Shown here: piece by piece, positions 21,140 through 31,635 of the stretch | How the letters are laid out: each line of letters begins with the position of its first letter | Numbering within the stretch: the stretch's first letter is position 1 | Origin: Megascapheus bottae | Lineage: Eukaryota; Chordata; Mammalia; Rodentia; Geomyidae | Length of the DNA stretch: 64,000 nucleotides | Direction of reading: 5' to 3' | NCBI GenBank assembly: GCA_024803745.1 | Contig: JANJXV010000037.1 | Coordinates: 10,059,001-10,123,000 of the forward strand | The notes under the pieces: model-generated | The model's database searches: none | Seen by the model: only the letters and a program-made list of their open reading frames with translations | Told to the model about the DNA's origin: nothing | Program-made: the position numbers and the translations under genes

Positions 21140-21350
21140 TTATTTCTTTATTTTTGCAGGTATTGGGGTTTGAATTCGTAGTCTCGTGAGCTATGCCTCT
21201 ACTTCCGGCTTCTTTTTTTTTTTTTCCTAGTTAGTTGGAGATAAGAGTCTCATAGATTTTTCTGCCTGGGCTGACTTTGAATTTTGACCCTCTGTTTTCA
21301 ATCTCCTGAGTAGTTAAGGTTGTAAGTGTGAGCCCTGGGTTCCGGATTCT
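21140..21350 (-). repeat. Composite SINE with poly-T insertion
   Basis: Antisense partial Geo, then poly-T at 21212-21225, linker and head ('tcaatctcctgagtag'). Confidence 0.72.
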
Positions 21351-21411
21351 TTCTTACGTTTTAGTATCTTCTCTCTCCTCCTCTGTCCTTCCTCCCTCTC
21401 CCCGCTCTCTC

Positions 21412-21488
21412 TGTCTTATTGCTTTATGGTACTGAGGATCGACTTCAGGGCCTCACACATACAAGGATGAGCTACATCCTCAGTCCAT
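21412..21488 (-). repeat. ID-type SINE fragment
   Basis: 'tggtactgaggatcgacttc...gatgagctacatcctcag' in antisense. Confidence 0.55.
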
Positions 21489-21489
21489 G

Positions 21490-22190
21490 GTTTTCTTTTC
21501 TTTTTTTTTTGTCACCTGGCTGTACATGCATTTATTTGTGCATATATAGATTTATACAATTTTAACACAGGTATAAATTCACACACTCAACACTACAATC
21601 AAGATACAATGGAACTCCTTGTGTATTCCTAGAAAGTCATACAGAGGTCCCATGGTTTTCTTTTTATTAAAACCTTAACTGGTTTGATCCAGGATGTTGT
21701 GAAGTCAGGATTGCTTTCCACATGGATATCCAATTATTCAACACCATTGTTAAAAGTCTGTCTCTTCACCTGTAGTGATTTACATTTTGTTGTTTTTTTT
21801 TTCACCCTAATTATTCGAGTTTATATCTGGCTCTTCTCCATCCCTGCTACCTACTTGCAAGCAGAGAAAAATCTTGTTTACCAGATAATTCAAGGCACAA
21901 TTACTGAAATAGAAGCAGGGGGACAGACAGGATGACAGCCAGGAAAGCCAGCACAATGATGTCACCCTTGTGGCTGGGGCTTGATGGTGTGGGGACATAA
22001 GAAGTGTATCTCGGAAATGTCCACAAGGGTCAGATGGAACATGTCACCATCAGCTCTAGTCACCATGGGTTAAAGGTGACCAGGTGACTTACTCAGACTT
22101 CTAAGCTGTAGTGCTGCATTTGCACAGAGTCAGGAGAAAAGGCCCAGGAGCTCCAAAGTTCATTGCCACTGTGATGGCAGAAGAGTCAAG
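21490..22190. other. Unassigned sequence
   Basis: Two poly-T runs (21501-21510 and 21791-21800) and no recognised family. Confidence 0.35.
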
Positions 22191-22196
22191 AGAGGG

Positions 22197-22387
22197 TTGG
22201 GAGTGTGGCCTAGTGATAGAGTGCTTGCCTACCATCCATGAAGTCCTGGGTTTGATTCCTCAGTACCACACAAACAAACAAACAAAAAAAGCCAGAAGTG
22301 GTGCTGTGGCTCAAGTGGTAGAGCTCTAGCCTTGTGCAAAAGAAGCTCAGGGATAGTGCTCAGGCCTTAGGACTGTAAAAAAAAAAA
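22197..22387 (+). repeat. IDL-Geo SINE
   Basis: A full copy with (CAAA) expansion between the monomers. The flanks 'agtcaagag' and 'agtcaaaag' suggest a decayed duplication. Confidence 0.9.
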
Positions 22388-22499
22388 GTCAAAAGAATGA
22401 GAGGAGGATCACAGGAGGTTTCCCAGACACATCTGCCCCCAAAATGCCTATTAGTGTCTTGTGTGTGCTTACACACAACAAAGAGATAAGTCAATAATT

Positions 22500-22610
22500 G
22501 ACACAGTATCAAGTGGCCCATGCTCGAAATCCTAGCACTTGTAAACCCAGAAGATTATGGTAGGAGAATTTAAGTTACAGGCCAGTCTGGATACATAGGA
22601 AAAAAAAGTA
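22500..22610 (+). repeat. B1-type SINE
   Basis: 'agtggcccatgctcgaaatc...ggccagtctggatacatagg' and an A tail. Confidence 0.65.
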
Positions 22611-22613
22611 TCT

Positions 22614-22615
<2 letters not shown>

Positions 22616-22679
<64 letters not shown>
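22616..22679. repeat. (GA)n microsatellite
   Basis: About 31 GA units just after a B1 A tail. Confidence 0.97.
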
Positions 22680-22682
<3 letters not shown>

Positions 22683-22689
22683 GAGAAGA

Positions 22690-22905
22690 GAGAGAGGCAC
22701 AGGTCTGAAATCCCAAATCCCAGCCTCATGGGACACTTGAGACAGGAGTCTCTTGATTTGTAGGCCAGATGGCACTAGATAAATAAGACCTTATTTCAGA
22801 AACCAAAGCAAAAGGGTTTAGGGTGTGGCTTAGGTGGTAGAGTGCCTGTATAGTAAATGCAAGACCCTGAACTTAAATCTCAGCACTGCAAAACCAGAAA
22901 CAAAA
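22690..22905 (+). repeat. B1-ID composite SINE
   Basis: A B1 half ('ggtctgaaatcccaaatccc...ataagaccttatttcag') is joined to an ID half ('ggtgtggcttaggtggtaga'). Confidence 0.7.
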
Positions 22906-22924
22906 TCCAAAGCAAAACAACCAA

Positions 22925-23150
22925 ACCTCTAAACAAGCCTATATACAAATGATTGCAGAAACTTTATTTATAATTGCCCCAAACTGGAAATTAATTCAAA
23001 TACCCTTCAATTAACCCAGAGAGTGCCTAAAATATGGTACATGCATACAAGAATAGTAGTCACCAATAAAAACAAGGAACTATTCATACTATATGCAATA
23101 TGCTTAAGAGAATTTGCCCATTGGAAAAACTGAACAGCATGTATGTAACA
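22925..23150 (+). repeat. Old L1 ORF2-end fragment
   Basis: 'gcagaaactttatttataat', 'ccaaactggaaattaattca' and 'atatggtacatgcatac' follow the order of L1 ORF2 near its end. Heavily mutated. Confidence 0.6.
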
Positions 23151-23164
23151 TTCTCAAAAAGAAA

Positions 23165-23525
23165 GGTGAGGGGGATGGCAGTGGCTTATGCCTGTAAGCC
23201 CAGTTACTTGGGAGACTGAGATTAGAAGGATCAGGAGGAATGAGTTTCAAAGCCAGTTCAGGCATTCTTGTGAGACCCCCTTCTCAATCAATAACTGAAA
23301 GAGGTAGTGTGCACTTGTCATATAAGCTGTGTGAGAGGCTGAGATTGGGAGACCAAGATTCTGGGCAAGCCTGAGTAAGACAGTTCAAAAGACTCCACAT
23401 CAACAGAAATAACCTGGGCATGGCGGTACTTATTATCCTAGCCACCATGAAAAGCCAGAAATAGGTGGGTTATGACTCATGCACTTGCCTGGTCAGGAAG
23501 CAAGACCCTATCTCAAAAATAACCA
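23165..23525 (+). repeat. Cluster of B1-type SINE pieces
   Basis: At least three B1-like starts follow one another ('ggcagtggcttatgcctgta', 'gtgcacttgtcatataagct', 'gggcatggcggtacttatta'), ending in 'ccctatctcaaaaataac'. Confidence 0.6.
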
Positions 23526-23530
23526 GTGCA

Positions 23531-23765
23531 TGGGCCAGGTGCTGGTAGCACATGCCTGGAATCCTAAGCTACTCAGGAGGCTGAGATTCAAAGCCATCCT
23601 GGGCAGGAAAAAAAATCCATGAGATGCTTATCTCCAATTAACCACCAGAAAACTGGAAGTGGAGCTATGCCTCAAAGTAGTAGAGAGCTAGCTTCGAGTA
23701 AAAGAGCTCAGGGATAGTGCCCAAACCCTGAGTTCAACCCTCATGACCAACAAGAACAAAAATTA
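23531..23765 (+). repeat. Composite SINE
   Basis: Head, linker ('ttatctccaattaaccacca') and Geo tail in order. Confidence 0.85.
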
Positions 23766-23769
23766 ATAA

Positions 23770-24015
23770 TAACTAGTACATATTTATAATAGCTGAACAA
23801 TGGAGTCAGGCTAGATGCCCAACAATAGCAAAGGTGCCCAAATGGTATATTTCACTATAGTATATTACACAGCCAGAAAGAAGAAAAATAATCATGTCAT
23901 CTGGAAGAAAGGGGATGAATTGGAGGATTTCATATTGAGCAAGACAAAGCAAACTCAAAAAACAAGCTATCGAAGTGGTAAAGAATGATAAAGAGGTGAC
24001 ACTGATAAAGATGTT
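23770..24015 (+). repeat. Old L1 ORF2-end fragment
   Basis: 'ataatagctgaacaatggag', 'tacacagccagaaagaagaa', 'attgagcaagacaaagcaaa' follow L1 order. Probably the same L1 as 22925-23150, split by SINEs. Confidence 0.6.
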
Positions 24016-24017
24016 AT

Positions 24018-24235
24018 ACTAGCTGGATGTTGGTAGGTCATGCCTGTAATCTTGGCAGATCTCAGGAGGCTGAGATCTGAAGCCAGCCTACAGAACAAGC
24101 CTGTAATTCTCTATTTTTAATTACCAAAAGATGCAGAAGTAGACATGTGGCTCAAGTCATAGATGACTAACAGTGAGCAAAAATGGTCAAGGACAGCTCC
24201 TAGGCCCTGAGTTCAAGCCCCACTGCTGGTACCCC
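24018..24235 (+). repeat. Composite SINE, diverged
   Basis: Head shortened; Geo tail ends 'ctgagttcaagccccactgc'. Confidence 0.75.
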
Positions 24236-24311
24236 TCTCCCTTATAAAATGATGTGTTGAAACCTCTTTGTAAACTACTTAAAGATAATTTTAAATAATC
24301 AAGACACAGTA

Positions 24312-24515
24312 CTCTTTTTTGTTGTTGTTGTCAGTCCTGGGGTTTGAACTCAGGGCACTGTTCCTGAGCTTCTTTTGCTCAGGGTAGCACTCTACCACTT
24401 GAGCCACAGCCACAGTACCACTTCCAGCTTTTTCTGTGTTGTAGTACTGAGGAATCAAACCCAGCACTTCATGCATGCTAGGCAAGCACTCTACTGCTAG
24501 ATCACGTTTCCAGCC
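24312..24515 (-). repeat. IDL-Geo SINE
   Basis: Full antisense copy with a (TTG)n tail, possibly standing inside the L1 whose remains continue at 24516. Confidence 0.88.
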
Positions 24516-24696
24516 AAAGTATCATACACTTTCACTCATATATTGGACGTCAATCTATGTGAATACACATACACACACATATGGAAGGGTAAGTACAGAA
24601 TATGAATTTAAGGGCCTATTTAGGGGAAGTTGAAAAAAAATGAGAATAATTGAGCAGCTAGCCATGACTGTAATCCCAGCACCACTTTCAGCTTTG

Positions 24697-24905
24697 CTTT
24701 TTTTTTTTTTTTTTTTTTTTTTTGCCAGTCCTGGGCTTGAGCTCAGGGCCTGAGCACTGTCCTTGGACTTTCTCAAGGCTAGAGCTCTACCACTTGAGCC
24801 TCAGCACCACTTCCGGCTTTTTTCTATATGTGGTACCGAGGAATCGAACCCGGGTCTTCATGCATGCTAGGCAAGCACTTTAACCACTAGGCCAAACTTC
24901 CGCCC
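24697..24905 (-). repeat. IDL-Geo SINE, young-looking
   Basis: A T26 run is followed by a near-consensus antisense copy ('gaatcgaacccgggtcttca'). Confidence 0.93.
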
Positions 24906-25003
24906 CCCCCTTTTTTTTTAATGTATGTGGTACTGAGGAAACAAACGCAGGACTTTATTCATGCAAGACAAGCATTCTACCACTGAGCACACTCCTGGCC
25001 CTC
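24906..25003 (-). repeat. IDL left monomer
   Basis: Antisense left monomer only ('gcaagacaagcattctacca'). Confidence 0.8.
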
Positions 25004-25150
25004 CATAAGACTCTTATCTCCAATAAACCACTCAGAAAAAGCTGAAAGTAGCACTGTGACTCAAGTGGAAGAGTGCGAGCTTTGAGTAAAACAGCTCAGG
25101 GATAGCACTCAGGCCCTGAGTTCAATCCCCACGACTGGCAGAAGAAGAAA
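25004..25150 (+). repeat. Composite SINE, 3' part
   Basis: Linker ('ttatctccaataaaccactc') and Geo tail are present; the head is missing. Confidence 0.78.
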
Positions 25151-25396
25151 AAGAAGGTGAATTACATTGAAGTACATTTTAATTGTATGTGAAAACAGCA
25201 TAAAGAACTTCAACAAAAGCTCTTTCTCAATAGGGAGTTGGGGGTGAGGAAAGCAAAACAGGTTCTGTTGGGCAAGGTGGGCACTAGGGGAAAGAGCTAG
25301 GCTAGTTATTATGATTGATGTAGATTGTGGACATACTACACAACCACAAAACCTATGGACATTTTATTAAGAAGGAGGAAAAGAGTATGGAAAAGG

Positions 25397-25575
25397 CCAT
25401 GAGTTTGGCCTAGTGTAGAGTGCTTGCCTAGCATGCACGAAGACCCAGGTTCCATTCCTCGGTACCACATCTATAGAAAAAGCCAGAAGCAGTAGAATGA
25501 CAGCCTGGAGCAAAAAAGCTCAGAGACAGCACTAAGCCCTGAATGCAAGGCCTAGTACTGGCACAATAACAAACA
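25397..25575 (+). repeat. IDL-Geo SINE with deletions
   Basis: Left monomer good. About 20 bases are missing at the start of the Geo half ('agaagcagtagaatgacagc'). Confidence 0.88.
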
Positions 25576-25597
25576 AGCAAACAATCAGTGCTAAAAA

Positions 25598-25690
25598 GGG
25601 CTGGAGGCATGGCTTAGGGGTACAGCACCTGCCTAGCAAGCTGTAAACCCTGAGTTCAAAGCCCAGTACCACCCAACAAACAGCAACAAA
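25598..25690 (+). repeat. ID-type SINE
   Basis: 'gaggcatggcttaggggtac...gagttcaaagcccagtacca' with a CAA-rich tail. Confidence 0.7.
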
Positions 25691-25694
25691 AAAC

Positions 25695-26055
25695 AAACCA
25701 AAATGACAAGAACAGAGATGGAAAACAGATTAGTAATTGCCAAGTGACAGGCAGGTGTAGATGTGCTTAACAGAGTGGCACAAGTGAGTTCTTTTGTGGT
25801 GATGTAACAGCTATGTAGGTCGATGTTGTGGAAATCACAGGAATTTGTACTTGGAACACAGGTGCACAGAACTACACACGCCCACACCTAAGTGAATGCA
25901 GGTGCAAACCTCCACTGAGAACTAATGCACTAATATCAATTTCCTTGTTTGATATTACAGCTAGATGCGTCACTATTGAGGGAAGCTGGAGAAAGGGTAC
26001 AGGAGACTAATACATTTGCATCTTTCCATGACTTCAGAATTATTTAACAAGTTCT
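25695..26055 (+). repeat. Ancient L1 (L1M-type) 3' end
   Basis: 'agattagtaattgccaagtg', 'tttgtggtgatgtaaca', 'gaactacacacgcccaca', 'tcaatttccttgtttgatat' match the order of L1M 3' ends. Confidence 0.65.
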
Positions 26056-26056
26056 G

Positions 26057-26236
26057 AAAGGCCTACTGTTTAAGTGCTTGCCTAGCATGCGTGAAGCCTC
26101 AGGTTCTATTCCCCAGTACCACATATTCAGAAAAAAACGGAAATGGCTCTGTGGCTCAAGTGGCAGAGTGCTAGCCTTGAGCAAAAAGTGCCCAGGCCCT
26201 GAGTTCAAGCCCCAGGACTGGCAAAAAAAAAAAAAA
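26057..26236 (+). repeat. IDL-Geo SINE
   Basis: A full copy, A15 tail. Bases missing around 'gcaaaaagtgcccaggcc' shorten the Geo half. Confidence 0.9.
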
Positions 26237-26249
26237 AGTTCCAAAATAG

Positions 26250-26325
26250 GCTGAAGGTTAGCTCAAATGGTAGAGGGCCCTGGGTTCAAACCCTAATACT
26301 ACCAAAAAGAAAGAAAGTTCAGAAA
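26250..26325 (+). repeat. ID-type SINE, shortened
   Basis: 'aaggttagctcaaatggtag' joins directly to 'ccctgggttcaaaccctaat'. Confidence 0.6.
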
Positions 26326-26489
26326 ATAAAACCCTAGTAGGTTGGATAAAAAGCTATGAGATTTTGTTGTTGTTGTTAATATTGGGGAAATTTGCAAATG
26401 GGGGTTAAATGATGTTTGGGAAATCCTGTCAGCTTTCTTAGGTGTGATGCTGCTTGCACACTCCTTAGATTAAAATTTTAAAGGGGAGG

Positions 26490-26668
26490 TTCAAGGTTTT
26501 TGTAAATTTCTCTCAGATGGCTCTGTAAATATATGTCTATGTATATACATTGTTTAGAAATGTATACAATGAAATCAGTTATTGAGTCTAGGTGGTAGGT
26601 TTCTAGGTGCTCATTGTGATTCTCTTGACTTATTTGAAAATGTGCATAATAAAATGTTGAAAGAAAAC
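26490..26668 (+). repeat. Ancient L1 (L1M-type) 3' end
   Basis: 'gagtctaggtggtaggtttc...catataat' style ending with 'gcataataaaatgttgaaag', the usual L1M terminus with its poly-A signal. Confidence 0.6.
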
Positions 26669-27195
26669 TGAACTATGTATATACAATAATATGGATGAGT
26701 CAAAAAGTATTCTGGGGAGTGAAAGACGACAGATGCAAAAAGCCACACAGTAGGAGTCCATCTGGTGACATTCTACATATGGTAAACTACAGACAAACAG
26801 CTGATCATTGGCTACTGGTCGCTACAATGGGGAGGGGTTCACTGGTGAAGAGCAGATGATGCCTGGGGAATGATGGAACTGTGCTATATTTAGGCTGTGA
26901 TGGTGGTCACACAGATGGCTGTTTGTCAAGATTCATAGAACTACCTGCTAAAAGATGTAAATTTTAGGGGCCAGGAGGTTGGCCTACTGGTAGAGTGCTT
27001 GCCTAGCATGCATGAAGACCTGGGTTCGATTCCTTGGTACCACATACATAGAAAAAAAAACCCGGAAGTGGTGCTGTGGCTCAAGCGGCAGACCACTAGC
27101 CTTGAGAAAGCCCAAGGACAGTGCTTAGGGCCTGAGTTCAAGCCTTAGGAGTGGCAGAACAAAAAGATGTAAATTTTAATATATATAAATTGTAC
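26669..27195 (+). repeat. Ancient L1 (L1M-type) 3' region hosting a SINE
   Basis: 'ggggagtgaaagacgacaga', 'ctgatcattggctactggtc', 'ggtggtcacacagatggctg' follow the L1M order. The IDL-Geo at 26967 interrupts it. Confidence 0.7.
26967..27161 (+). repeat. IDL-Geo SINE with perfect 17-bp duplication
   Basis: The target duplication aaaagatgtaaatttta flanks it at 26950-26966 and 27162-27178, and the host is the older L1. This copy defines both ends of the element. Confidence 0.96.
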
Positions 27196-27214
27196 GTAAA
27201 AGAGAGAGATTTCT

Positions 27215-27420
27215 TGCCACCAGGATCATATGTGTAATTCTACCTTCTCAGATGGCAGTGATCTGAGGATCAAGGATCAAAGCAGCCCAGGTAGACAAAT
27301 CTGTTAGATTCCAATCTCCAATTATCTAACATAAAGCTCTAAATGGAATTGTGGCTCAAATGGTAAAGCACCAGCCTTGTGTAAAAAAATTTTAAGCTCC
27401 AATACCAGCATAAAACAAAA
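27215..27420 (+). repeat. Composite SINE, degraded
   Basis: Head ('gcagtgatctgaggatcaag'), linker ('caatctccaattatctaaca') and Geo remains ('ttgtggctcaaatggtaaag'). Confidence 0.7.
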
Positions 27421-27441
27421 CAGAAAAGTAGAGAAAATATC

Positions 27442-27580
27442 AAGAATACTTTTCTAAAATTTGAGTTTGACATTCTGCTTATAAACTGACAGGTTGAACT
27501 GAAAACTGTACAATTAATTATAGATTTTTGTTTGAAAGGAGAGACTTGGAAGTCAAACTCAAATTCTGAAAAGTATTCTT
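27442..27580. repeat. Short inverted-repeat element (MITE-like)
   Basis: Arms 27442-27471 and 27552-27580 are near-perfect reverse complements (common blocks gtcaaactcaaatt and gaaaagtattctt, one short mismatch/indel between), with an 80-base centre. No transposase-family ends are recognised. Confidence 0.6.
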
Positions 27581-27582
27581 TT

Positions 27583-28072
27583 CTTTCATATAATTTTTAC
27601 TGTAATTAATAGAAGGGTTACATTATATTCACCAGTAGAAGGTGCATTACTTCACAAACATTGATCCGCTTTCTCATGTTTTGGTCCCCATTTCCCTCCC
27701 TCCACCCCTGCCCCTCATCTTGTTTTCCCCCTTCCCTATCCTATTTCAAATAACCAGATAAACATATATACAATATATCAGATAACAAGGTAAAATGCTG
27801 CAACAATATGAGATAACCAAGGGACAACAAAAGAGATGAGAGATAACAGTACAACAGGACAACAATCACTCATTGCATGGCTTTTGTCTCTATCCTAGAA
27901 GTCCTTTCATTTAGCATCATCCTACATGGCCTTATGCTTCTAGGTTTTTGCTCTGTTGTAAAGCTCTGCTAGGAGAGCTCAAGGTTTCTACTGATTATGA
28001 CAAATGAGGGAAACCATTGAGCCTAAGTTCCTTGAGTCAGGCTTACTTCACTTAATATGATTTTTCTAAGTC
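27583..28072 (-). repeat. 5'-truncated L1 with target duplication
   Basis: Antisense L1 3' region ('cacttaatatgatttttcta' to 'gggttacattatattcacca'). The flanks ctgaaaagtattctttt (27566-27582) and ctgagaagtattctttt (28073-28089) form a 16/17 duplication copied from the inverted-repeat arm. Confidence 0.8.
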
Positions 28073-28089
28073 CTGAGAAGTATTCTTTT

Positions 28090-28205
28090 TCTTTTCTTTT
28101 TGTCTTGTTTTGAGGCAGGGCTCTTGCTATGTAGCTCAGGCTGACCTTAAACTTGAGAGCCTCCTGCTTCTACCTCTCAAGTGCCATGCCTACTACTACT
28201 GTGTA
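28090..28205 (-). repeat. B1-type SINE
   Basis: Antisense 'ttttgaggcagggctcttgc...gctcaggctgaccttaaact...caagtgccatgcc'. Confidence 0.72.
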
Positions 28206-28209
28206 AGAC

Positions 28210-28810
28210 TAGTTTGTTTTAGAGTTGAAAGACATGGGTAATTTCCATTGTGAATTTACATAATAAGAACTAGTATTCCAGGCTTTCTCTGGGTGAAGTC
28301 TCTGTCCAGGCAACAGGTTCTTTTCACAGTACTTGAATGTCACAGCTTGCTGTCTGTAGCCCATTGTGTAGGTGAGGAGTCAAGGCTCAGAGAGATGTAG
28401 TCTCATCCGGGGGTACTCACTGTGTCACCATGTGGCCTCAGGCAGCACCCACTCCTCTTCAGCTGTCATAGACACAGCTCAAGGACAGCCTTTATGCAGG
28501 ATCCCCTGCGGGGGGCCGCAGCGCTTTGTGGGCTATAGCATCCCTTCTCTAGCACAGAACACTGTCTCCATCAGAGTGGTCTCATCTAGGTCAAATGCAG
28601 GAGGGAAGAGGTGAACATACAGAAAACAGCAGATGTTCTTTCTAGCTTAAAAACAACAACAACAACAACAACACACACACACACACAGGCATTAGGGAGC
28701 ACAGCTTTTTATCACTGTCTGTTGCACTAGGAGGGAGAAGGGGGAAGGGAAGAGCAGGCTGTGAAGGGAGGAAGAACTACTAATTCAGAGCTCAGAACTG
28801 GGTTTGGGGC
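28210..28810. other. Unassigned, with MIR-like trace and AAC/AC repeat
   Basis: 'gtaggtgaggagtcaaggct' (28368-28387) resembles the MIR centre. A mixed (AAC)n(AC)n microsatellite lies at 28650-28686. Confidence 0.4.
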
Positions 28811-28968
28811 CCAATGACAAGAACGACATACTGGATATGTGCTAAGCACTGCCACATGAATCATGTCAGGTAACTTTAGTACCATGTGAGTAATGTCATC
28901 CCCATCTTCAGATTCAGGAAACTGAGGCTTAGAGAGCAAGTATACACCTTGCCATATGAGTGTATACA
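28810..28968 (+). repeat. MIR
   Basis: 'atgtgctaagcactgccaca', 'gtaatgtcatccccatcttc', 'ggaaactgaggcttagagag' occur in MIR order. Confidence 0.75.
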
Positions 28969-29249
28969 AATGAGTGTATAAATGCTTTGAATGAAGTCAG
29001 GAAGGGCACATAGTAAAGGAACAATAATAGTTATCTGAGGACTAATGTGGTTTTAAGCTATTACTACATTGCATAATGCTTTTTTTGTTGTTGTTGTTGT
29101 TCCACTGGGAGTGTGTAGCCATTTGTGTGTAATTAAAGAGAGAAAGAAAAAAGACGGCGCTAAAGCCTGTGTCTAAGGATCCCAGAATGAATTAGAAGCA
29201 AGGTCTCTCAGACTGCAAACCCCAGGCCTTCAGCAGCCGCAGCACAGCT

Positions 29250-29870
29250 TTCCTCCAGCCGGCCTCCTCCCTCCTCCTGGAGGAGCGGCGTCAACCCTCT
29301 GCCATCGCCAGCCAACTCCCCCACCCCAAAAATCCGTGGATTTCCCGGGGGACCGGGTCAGCCTGGCGTCCAGCCCTGCAACCCGCCCACTGTCGCCCGG
29401 AGGACTCTTGAGCCAATCAGACCCTGGGGATGCCACTCCCGGGATGAGAGTGGCAGGAAATCAAGGTCAAGGCCCGAGACACAATGGGGCCATTGTCGGT
29501 CTCTAGTCGATTGACTTTCAAGCAGCAGCTCCCCACTCCGGTCTCCTGCCAGGAAGTCACCCAAACCTTCTGCCACCGCCCCCAAAGGAGCCTTATTCTG
29601 GATCCTACCCCGGGCGGCGGGGCCGGACCGCCCTTGCATAGGCTGTTCCGTCCACCAGGTGGCGACAGAGCACCGCGATGAGCGGGGAGGGCGGCCGGAG
29701 GGCGGCCGACCTGGGCGTGGGGAGCCGGGCCCTTCCTGTCTGATCCCCGAGCGCTAGAAAAGCCGAGTCGGGTTTGCCGGCCTTCGTCCTTTACGCCGAG
29801 GTCACAGAGCTCTGCAGGCGCTGGAGCTCTGGTCTTGGCAACCGGCAAAATGGCCGTGGACTGCAGCATT
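29250..29870. promoter_or_regulatory. CpG island, no gene recognised
   Basis: CpG and GC content rise sharply and fall again by about 29.95 kb. A CTCF-like motif lies inside. A 150-codon minus-strand frame and others overlap it in several frames, as expected in GC-rich DNA. It may be an orphan promoter or enhancer. Confidence 0.6.
29652..29670 (+). promoter_or_regulatory. CTCF-like motif
   Basis: ccaccaggtggcga followed by cagag fits the CTCF core, better in this orientation than the reverse. Confidence 0.55.
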
Positions 29871-30104
29871 TTTCCCGGATGGAGAGGAGACGGAGGGGGA
29901 GCTCCTTTGCTGGAAAAAAAAAAACAAAAAAAAAAACCCAGCAGGCGGAGCCCTAACTGCGTCTCTGCTCTGGAGTAACCAACTGGCTCATGGAGGGGTA
30001 GTGTTAATATATAAATGTCCCTCCCCCTCGTTTTAAATTATGTCCTTCCTGTTCCCCGTCAGAGGCTGTTGTAGGTTTCCTTTGCATGCATCTCAATTTG
30101 TCTG

Positions 30105-30260
30105 ATTATTTCCCCACTGTAATATGGGCTTGCTGAGAGCAGGGCTTGGGTCTGACTTCCCTCATCAATCAAATCAGCCTAGAACACTGTAACACATCAG
30201 TAGGTGTTCAGCAACATGAGGAGGGAATGATGCTCTATTAAACAATGGGATGAATGTGCG
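30105..30260 (+). repeat. L2-like 3' end
   Basis: 'gcttgctgagagcagggctt...cctagaacactgtaacacat...gtaggtgttcagcaa' follows the L2 3' end ('agggcaggga...cctagaacagtg...gtaggcgctcaa'). Confidence 0.6.
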
Positions 30261-30394
30261 AATGCGTAGGACATCAGGACCCATTTAGCAGGCTGCATCC
30301 AGCCATCACATTAGATTGGCATGTTCCAGAGGTGGAAAGCTTTGAGATGAAGACATCTGACTGTTTTTTTTTTTTTTTTTTGCCACCTGGCAAG

Positions 30395-30505
30395 GCAGTT
30401 CCACCCACTTAGCTGGGCAATCTCATCTCTACCTCAATCTCATCAGTAAAAATGAGAATTAAGAATGCCATGGAGCTCGGAAGGCCTTTGTAAGGGCACT
30501 GAGGA
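30395..30505 (-). repeat. MIR fragment
   Basis: 'ttagctgggcaatctcatct...cagtaaaaatgagaattaag' is antisense MIR. Confidence 0.5.
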
Positions 30506-30802
30506 CTCAGTGATACTTGTCATTATGCTCATGGCTGCCTTGCTGTTGTTTGTGCAGCACCACAGTGCAGAGGCTCAGGCAGGGGTGGGCTGGCAGTACC
30601 ATGAGACCTGCTACTTCACAGAGCTTCTGATTTGGCTTCTTTTGTGATCTGGTCCAGGACGCAGAGGCTAGTGTAAGCCTGCTCTCTTTTGATGGCAGAT
30701 CCATCTGGTTAGAGGTCAGATCTGTGCTGGGACTACCCTCCCGCAGCTGAGGGGCAGGGTGATGACCAAAGCCAAAGTTACCAGCACCCAACCTGAGTCC
30801 TC

Positions 30803-30831
30803 TTTTTATTTTATTTTATTTTATTTTATTT
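30803..30831. repeat. (TTTTA)n microsatellite
   Basis: Five to six TTTTA units. Confidence 0.9.
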
Positions 30832-30837
30832 TTCTTT

Positions 30838-30905
30838 TTAGTTTAGAGTTCACTAAGCAAGTTAACCTCTCTGGCTTTCAGGTTTCTCTTCTTCAAACTA
30901 GCAGA
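30838..30905 (-). repeat. MIR fragment
   Basis: 'taagcaagttaacctctctg' and 'ctttcaggtttctcttcttc' match antisense MIR; the rest is lost. Confidence 0.45.
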
Positions 30906-30919
30906 AAGTCTGTGGTTAA

Positions 30920-31295
30920 AAAAAAATAGTAGACCTAGGTTTTGATCTACTGTAAGGTCATGTAGGATGAAACTAAATGAAAGGATTTCTAGGATATGGA
31001 AACAAGAGCTTCATCTTCTGTGATTGTTGTTCTTAATGTACTACGTTGCTTCTCTTCTCTTTTGTTGCCCTTTGGTCAATCTCATATTGTATCTGACTTT
31101 GTTACCTGGTATACTGTATATACCAGTTTATTTGTTTATTTGAAATAGGAAAGGGAAGGGGGGAAAACAAGATGATTGGGAGGGGGTGGGAGGAAGGGAA
31201 TGGTGAAAAACATGAGAAGGGGTATCAATGTGTGAGAAGTAATGCACCTACTATCTGGTGAACCCATCTGTACATTACCCTGACAATAAAAAAGA
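30920..31295 (+). repeat. L1 3' region
   Basis: Plus-strand relative of the 27583-28072 copy ('gatgaaactaaatgaaagga', 'aggggtatcaatgtgtgaga'), ending in gacaataaaaaa. Confidence 0.75.
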
Positions 31296-31296
31296 A

Positions 31297-31402
31297 AATA
31301 GTGGAAGTGGAGCTGTGGCTCAAATGGCAGAGCACTAGCCTTGAGCTGAAGAGCTCAGGGACAGTGCCCAGGCACAGAGTTCAAGTCCCATGACTGATTA
31401 AA
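31297..31402 (+). repeat. Geo monomer alone
   Basis: 'gctgtggctcaaatggcaga' to 'gagttcaagtcccatgac' plus A9, joined to the L1 end. Either 5'-truncated SINE or template switch. Confidence 0.82.
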
Positions 31403-31414
31403 AAAAAACCAGTG

Positions 31415-31635
31415 ACTGTACAGTAATATCACTTATGTTTATCAAGGCCCACTCTGTGCCACAAATGTTTCGTACAATATCTCATTCCATTCTCTAAACC
31501 ACTCTGTAGTGCTTTTACTCCCATTTTATAGGCAAGAAAACAGCGGCACAGGTTTAGTAAGTTGCAGGGCACAAAGCTGAGATACTTCCCCAGCAACCTC
31601 ACTCCATGGTCCACAGTGTTCTTTGCTACCCTGAT
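31415..31635 (+). repeat. MIR
   Basis: 'aaggcccactctgtgccaca', 'ctcccattttataggcaaga', 'gtaagttgcagggcacaaag' in MIR order. Confidence 0.75.

Noticed and set aside
29417..29869. 150-codon minus-strand frame
   Set aside because: Lies in a CpG island with overlapping open frames; no protein-like features.
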